This document shows, piece by piece, positions 58,661 to 64,000 of a stretch of 64,000 nucleotides of DNA. The notes beneath the pieces are model-generated. The model saw only the letters and a list, made by a program, of their open reading frames with translations, searched no databases and was not told the origin of the DNA. The DNA comes from Dendrobium chrysotoxum (lineage: Eukaryota > Streptophyta > Magnoliopsida > Asparagales > Orchidaceae). The stretch lies in assembly GCA_019925795.1 (NCBI GenBank), contig CM034305.1, positions 66,948,573 through 67,012,572 of the forward strand, in the 5' to 3' direction. The translations under genes were made by a program, and so were the position numbers. How positions within the stretch are numbered: the first letter of the stretch is position 1; every line of letters begins with the position of its first letter.

Positions 58661-60343
58661 GAAGGCAAAAGTAGAGAAATGAACCTCCTGCCCATAAGAA
58701 TTCATGGAAAATGTACCACACGGGCCTGTCCATTGACGAGCGCCATCACAAAGAGAATATGCACATCCCTGTGCAAAATCGAAGAAAAGCTGTCATGTCT
58801 TTCAATAAAAGAAAGAACATGACTGCTCAACATATAAAGATCTAGGGAAATAAACCTAACCAGAGAGAGTAGATGAAAGAAATCTCAAGTGGCAAACTAT
58901 CTAAGAGACCCTAAGCTTACATTTAGTTACCACATTGTAGAGGACAAATCGTCGTGGCCACGAGTATCCAAACGTAAGTGGGGTTCCTTAGGCAAAATTG
59001 AATCTTTAGATAATAAGAAGTATCTCATTGATGTGTATTTCTCTTAAACAAGAAGAAATATACAGGCAGTAGAGCAAAAAAAAGTGGTCTTATACTAAGG
59101 GGAGGACAACTGAAGTGGCGAGGGGACACACTCACCATCAAGAACAATAACTCTATCAAGAATCAACACTTACTAAAGAATCACAGTGGTAGCACCTATA
59201 CTAATTGATAGAACCCCGTGAGGGGTGCAAGCGACACCTACACATCCTAAGAATCGCTCCTGCAGTTAAGAGCAAGATTTTAGGAGAAAATGTGTTGCTA
59301 AAAGAAGGGATTGACTTTCTGCTAGAAAAACAAAATCCATTAAACAATGATGCTAACACATTGAGCAGGATGTACCACACCATTTGTAGGGAAAATAACA
59401 TTCCCATAAGAAGGAAGACCATCCTATATGATGAATGTGGAATCATTTCCTAAGCAATCATAAAGGTGCTTTAAATGAGGAAAACGAAAGGAGAAAGAGT
59501 TGGAGGGACTTGGGCTCTTGGAGCGTAGAACCAGGTTCCTCCTGTGACAAGGGCAACCGATTCTACTCAACTAAGAGCTCCCCTCTCTTTTAACATCATA
59601 TTTTATATATTTTCATACTATGTTCACAATTAAAGATTAAGTATACTTCATACTGTCGAAAATAACGCACGGTAGAGGGAACGTTTACCATATCCATGAG
59701 TTACCCCTAGTATGAAATATCCTCTAATAACTGGAACACAAAGAGAGGGAGATGTGGTTGGCTTTGATAACCCAGGCCATATTCGCCACATGAATATAAC
59801 TGGGGAGAGAGAAATTATACACAGGGTCTTAAAGGAGTAGTGTATTAGCTTTGATAACCCAGGCCACATTCAACTCATGTGAATGATCTGGGGAGCACAG
59901 CTATCACAGTAAGATTTGTAGGAGAGGAGAATTTACGTCGTGATGGTGGGTCAACATCATTATATCTGACAAACACATGCTATACATGGACCCAGTACCG
60001 TATCTCATGAGAGATCTGGATTATTAGTTTTGATAACCCAGACCACACTTGCGAATAACAAGTGAAACTGGGAAAAATTAACCCTTGGAGGGGCCAAAAG
60101 GAGGTCTCACACCACAACATCGAGGGCATTGGTGGGCATGAACGCAAGCACAAACATCTCTACAGCGTATTTATGTACAACTTTTAACGATACCCTCGTA
60201 CTTTGCATGACAAACATCACGTGGTAGAGGACAAATCGTCGTGGCCACGGACTGCCGAAAAGTAGAGGAAATCGTTTCAAGCTATATCTATACAGAGGGA
60301 TATTTACAGGTGGCGGAGGGGTGCCCCCCTGCGATGTGCACAT
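58661..60343 (-). other. Tat 3' UTR, distal to the array
   Basis: Non-coding. TTTGATAACCCAG(G/A)CCA recurs near 59763, 59850 and 60029, each followed by a CTGGG(G/A)A word. A 26 bp sequence (GTAGAGGACAAATCGTCGTG plus GCCACG) is exact at 58937-58962 and 60224-60249. Otherwise nothing was recognised. Confidence 0.5.
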
Positions 60344-63300
60344 TCAAGTGTAGTACTTTCTCAAGTACTGACCATTGATGACAGGCATGGGGTGAACGCC
60401 ATTCGCATCAACTAACAGGTAAGAGCCACCTTCGTATACTTGCTCTACGGCGAAGGGGCCCTCCCAAATAGGCTCAAACTTACCACCTCGACGACGATGC
60501 GAGATGATGGGCCTATGCAAGACAAGGACTAAGTTACCGACCCGGAAAGCACGGGGTCGAACAAGGCGATCATGTGCCTGGGCCATACGGGCCTGATATA
60601 ACTTAAGGTTCTGATGAGCTTGTAGACGAAGCTCTTCTAAACCGTCAAGTTCTTCCAACCGTAGCCGGGCATTATCCTCATGAGAGAATTGTGGCTAACT
60701 GCTATACGCAGTGAAGGGAGCTCAACCTCGAGTGGGAGGACAGCTTCAACCCCAAAAGTTAAAGCATATGGGGTGGACTGCGTAGGAGTACGGTATGTGG
60801 TCCTATAAGCCCACAATGCTTCAGGCAATTTATCGTGCCATTCTCTCTTATTTGTCGCAAGTATCTTTCTTATCAACTGGACCAAAGTTTTATTGAATGC
60901 TTCAGCTAAACCATTGGCCCTAGGATAATAAATCGAAGAATAACGCCAATTGATATTATGGCGGCGGGCAAATCTAGCAATCTTGGTGCTTCTAAATGAC
61001 GGGCCGTTATCAGAGATTATACGGCGCGGAACACCAAAGCGGTAAACAACGTGATCGCGAAAAAAGCGCATTACATCTTCTGATTTAACTTCCCTAAATG
61101 GGATGGCTTCTGCCCACTTAGAGAAGTAATCAGTGGCAGCTAGAATAAACCTATGACCCTTAGAAGAAGGAGGGTCAATAGGACCCACTACATCCGTACC
61201 CCAGCTCTCAAAAGGCCAAGAAGACACAGTGGGGTGCAACGGATTAGGGGGTTGGTGAATAACAGTGTTATGGATCTGGCACTGATGGCACCTCTTAGCG
61301 TGCTTCATACAATCATGGATCATAGTCGGCCAATAATAACCAAGGCGTTTAATTCTGACCTTCATCTTAGGTCCGGACTGATGAGCACCACAAAGTCCCT
61401 CATGTATCTCGCCCATGACTCTACGAGCCTCCTCGTTATTGAGGCAACGTAACCACATTTGGTCAAACGAGCGTCGATACAAAGTTTCATTCACATAGGA
61501 GAATGATAAAGCTCTCTTTCTAATTTGGGTGGCAAGAGAACGATCATCTGGGAGTCTACCATGCTTCAAATATTCCACAAAAGGGATTCTCCAATCTAAC
61601 TCTTCCTCAACAGCAAACACTGTAAGGGTCTGATCAGGAGAAGGGGATAAGTCTGCAGGGCATAAGGCCTGACGATACTGAATAATGATAGACACCGGAT
61701 TTCCAGTTGGGTCAGCCAACTCCTTAGCAAGTTTAGCTAGTGCATCCGCTCTACCATTCTCAGATCGAGGAACTCTAACTAAAGTTACCTCTGGGATTAA
61801 ACATAGAAGCTCCATTGCCCTATTGTGATAAGGCAAGAGCTCGGGTTTAAGAACTTTGAAGATTCCGGCCACTTGATTAATGATTAGTTGGGAATCACCA
61901 AAGATCTTTACCCGCACAATATTCATCTGAATGGCCAACTCGAGCCCCAAAATCAAAGCTTCGTACTCAGCTTCGTTGTTAGTACGAGGTTCTGAAAGAC
62001 TGTAAGAGTAATGGAGGGTGTGACCTTCAGGAGACACAAAAACTAGCCCCAAACCTACCCTAACCACGGGAGTTTCGCAAGACGTAGTGATTTGGTAGAA
62101 GATGCTCCATCGAAATAAAACTCCCAAGTAGGGGACTCCTGTTCTTCCACACTCATGACTAATTCATCCGGGAGATCATCATTAAGTGGAGAATCTGCAG
62201 GAATCGGGTGGGCAGCCAGAAAATCAGCTAGAGCCTGTCCTTTGACGGCCCGCTGAGGGACAAAGGTAATGTCAAACTGCAGTAAGATCATAGACCAACG
62301 TGCGAGACGACCTGACAAAGTCGGACGGGTCATCAAATACTGCAAAGGGTTGACTCTAGAAATCAAACTGATCTTGTGTGAGAGCATGTAGTGTCTAAGC
62401 TTCTGCACAGCAAAAATCAAAGCCAAACATTGCTTTTCCATTGCCGGATATTTTAGCTCTGCAGGAATCAAACGTCTGCTAAGGTAGTATAAGGCGTTTT
62501 CTTTACCTTCTTGATTTTCTTGAGCTAAGAGTGCACCAAGTGACTCATCCAAGGCCGTAGTGTAAAGAATCAACGGTCTACCAGGGATGGGTGTAGCTAA
62601 CACAGGGGGACTTGTCAAGTAACGCTTTATGCTCTCAAAGGCCTCCTGACACTTCCTATCTCAATGAAAGCGGGCATCCTTCTTTGCTAAAGCGGCAAAG
62701 GGATGACATCTACCGGCAAGATTGGAGATAAATCTCCGCAAGAAAGCAAGCTTACCCTGAAAGGACCTCAACTGGGTAAGACTCTTGGGGGGGTTTAAAT
62801 CTACTATGGCCTTGATCATGGAGGGATCAATCTCAATGCCATGATAGCGAACAATGAAACCAAAAAACTTCCCCACGGTAACACCAAATGCGCATTTTAG
62901 AGGATTCATCTTCAAACTATGCTTGCGCAGGCGCTCAAAAATGATTCGTAGATCTCGAAGGTGATCACTACGGACCTTGCTTTTGACTACTAGATCATCA
63001 ACATAACACTCTACTTGCTCATGAATCAACTCATCAAAAATGACAGTCATAGCACGCTGATAGGTGGCCCCGGCGTTCTTAAGGCCAAAGGGCATCACCT
63101 TGTAGCAGAACACACCGATAGGGGTGCGAAAAGCAGTGAATTTCTCGTCTTCGGGGGCCATCTTTATCTGATTATAGCCAGATGAACCATCCATGAAGGA
63201 GAAAATGCTATGAGATGAAGCAATGTCAACCATCAACTCGGGAATGGGGAGAGGAAAATCATCCTTAGGACATGCCTTATTCAAATCACGGAAGTCTATA

Positions 63301-63671
63301 CAAATACGGATCTGACCACTTTTCTTCCGGACTGGAACAACATTGGCAAGCCAAGTGGGATACTTCTCTTCCCGAATGAAATCAGCTTCTATAAGCTTCT
63401 TAGTCTCAGCGATCACCTGTTGCTCAATCTCTAACCTCATCCGACGAGGTGACTGTTTAACAGGGACTGCATCAGACTTAATGGCCAACTTATGGACTGC
63501 TACTTCTGGATCTAAACCAGGCATCTCAGTATAGTTCCAGGCAAAGCAATCTCTAAACTCAGATATGAGTTCAATATACTCTTGGGCCTCTGAATCGGAT
63601 AACAAAGCACTATGAAAAATGGGTCGAGGATCCGATTCAGTACCCAAATTGATCTCCTTTAGTTCGTCCAT
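60344..63671 (-). pseudogene. Tat pol polyprotein (RT-RNase H-second RNase H-integrase), interrupted
   Basis: 63671-62661 holds the reverse transcriptase (ICIDFRDLNKACPKDDFPLP; YVDDLVVKS). 62618-62055 holds the connection and first RNase H (LYTTALDESLGALLAQ). 62127-60637 holds the second RNase H (TNNEAEYEALILGLELA; FGDSQLIINQVAG), the integrase HHCC finger (CHQCQ) and the catalytic core (WGTDVVGP; IISDNGPSF; YYPRANGLAEAFNK). 60658-60344 is the integrase tail (FRVGNLVL; KFEPIWEGPF). Breaks: a TGA where tryptophan is expected near 62660, a frameshift near 62100, and a frameshift near 60650. The catalytic residues that can be seen look preserved. Confidence 0.92.
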
Positions 63672-64000
63672 GGCAGAAGTAACGCCATCTTCAAACTCTC
63701 ATGGAGCATCAAGGATCCTGTCCTCCGCCTCATCCGGGTCTTCATCGTCAGAGATGGAAACAACTGGGTAAGAATGGGAGATGACACAGATGTTGGCCGA
63801 GGGAAATTGATCTTTCTCAAAATAGCCTAGACCCTACTGAGTTTGAGGGAGATCAGTTCGCCAAATACGGGCTTGCTGTAGAGCTTGCCCCTCAGACCAG
63901 GTTGAAGGGATAAGACCCCGTTCAGCATAACTATCCACGAAAGGGGAAAAGTATCGGGGGACCAGCAAGACTTCACCGCTCGCAGTGGACTCTACAGGAC
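63672..64000 (-). pseudogene. Tat polyprotein, region upstream of RT
   Basis: The minus frame continues upstream of the reverse transcriptase with acidic linker sequence (SISDDEDPDEAEDRI) and at least two stops. Protease and gag are not yet reached at the window edge. Confidence 0.55.

Larger units (their letters stand above)
57400..64000 (-). mobile_element. Gypsy/Tat retrotransposon, 5' end beyond the window
   Basis: A minus-strand element with reverse transcriptase, RNase H, a second RNase H and integrase at 63671-60344. It is followed by a long 3' untranslated region (60343-57400) that ends in a tandem array. The extra archaeal-type RNase H between the usual RNase H and integrase, and a repeat-rich 3' UTR, are hallmarks of the plant Tat lineage (Ogre/Retand relatives). 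Gag, protease, primer site and the 5' LTR lie to the right of position 64000. Confidence 0.85.

Overview
This window is nuclear DNA from a flowering plant, AT-rich and dense in transposable elements. Spliced host genes, Copia and Tat-type Gypsy retrotransposons, plant LINEs, hAT elements and Tourist-like MITEs all point that way. The SWEET protein looks more monocot than eudicot to me, but that is an impression from remembered homologues. No bacterial, viral or CRISPR-like system was found. No tRNA or rRNA gene was seen.

Five host genes can be supported. (1) A membrane-anchored ubiquitin-fold (MUB) gene lies on the minus strand (exons at 4685-4556 and 2602-2432); its last exon was not found. 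(2) A complete six-exon clade III-type SWEET sugar transporter lies on the plus strand (14984-16483, 272 aa). (3) A mitochondrial small Tim chaperone, TIM8, lies on the minus strand. Its 12-codon first exon (34501-34466) is separated from its second exon (20462-20274) by a 14.0 kb intron. (4) A small two-exon protein starting MGCGGS lies on the plus strand (36295-37432, 114 aa). (5) A CONSTANS-like B-box/CCT gene lies on the minus strand (51556-39001) in four exons. Its first intron is about 10.7 kb. It carries an apparent one-base frameshift in exon 2 and a GC splice donor inside the CCT domain.

The two giant introns hold layered insertions. In the TIM8 intron a decayed minus-strand Copia (about 23.7-28.4 kb) has a 4.9 kb hAT transposon (28412-33359) inserted in or beside its 5' LTR; a 5'-truncated LINE (22542-22795) sits nearby. 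In COL intron 1, a truncated Copia (about 40.6-43.1 kb, minus) lies beside a minisatellite-bearing remnant (43.7-44.9 kb). A LINE inserted next to that remnant with a 14 bp target duplication, and a complete Copia (45410-50123) then inserted into the LINE with a 5 bp duplication.

Between genes there are Tourist-like MITEs (GGCTTCGTTTGGGACGG ends), two hAT MITEs, 5'-truncated LINE copies ending in (TTG)n, a 166 bp retroposon sharing that tail, a 30 bp minisatellite, and microsatellites. From about 57.4 kb to the right edge is a minus-strand Gypsy/Tat element. It has a second RNase H domain, and its 3' untranslated part is a higher-order tandem array. The strongest points for follow-up are the nested-insertion introns, the damaged COL gene, the short LINE-tailed retroposon and the Tat array.
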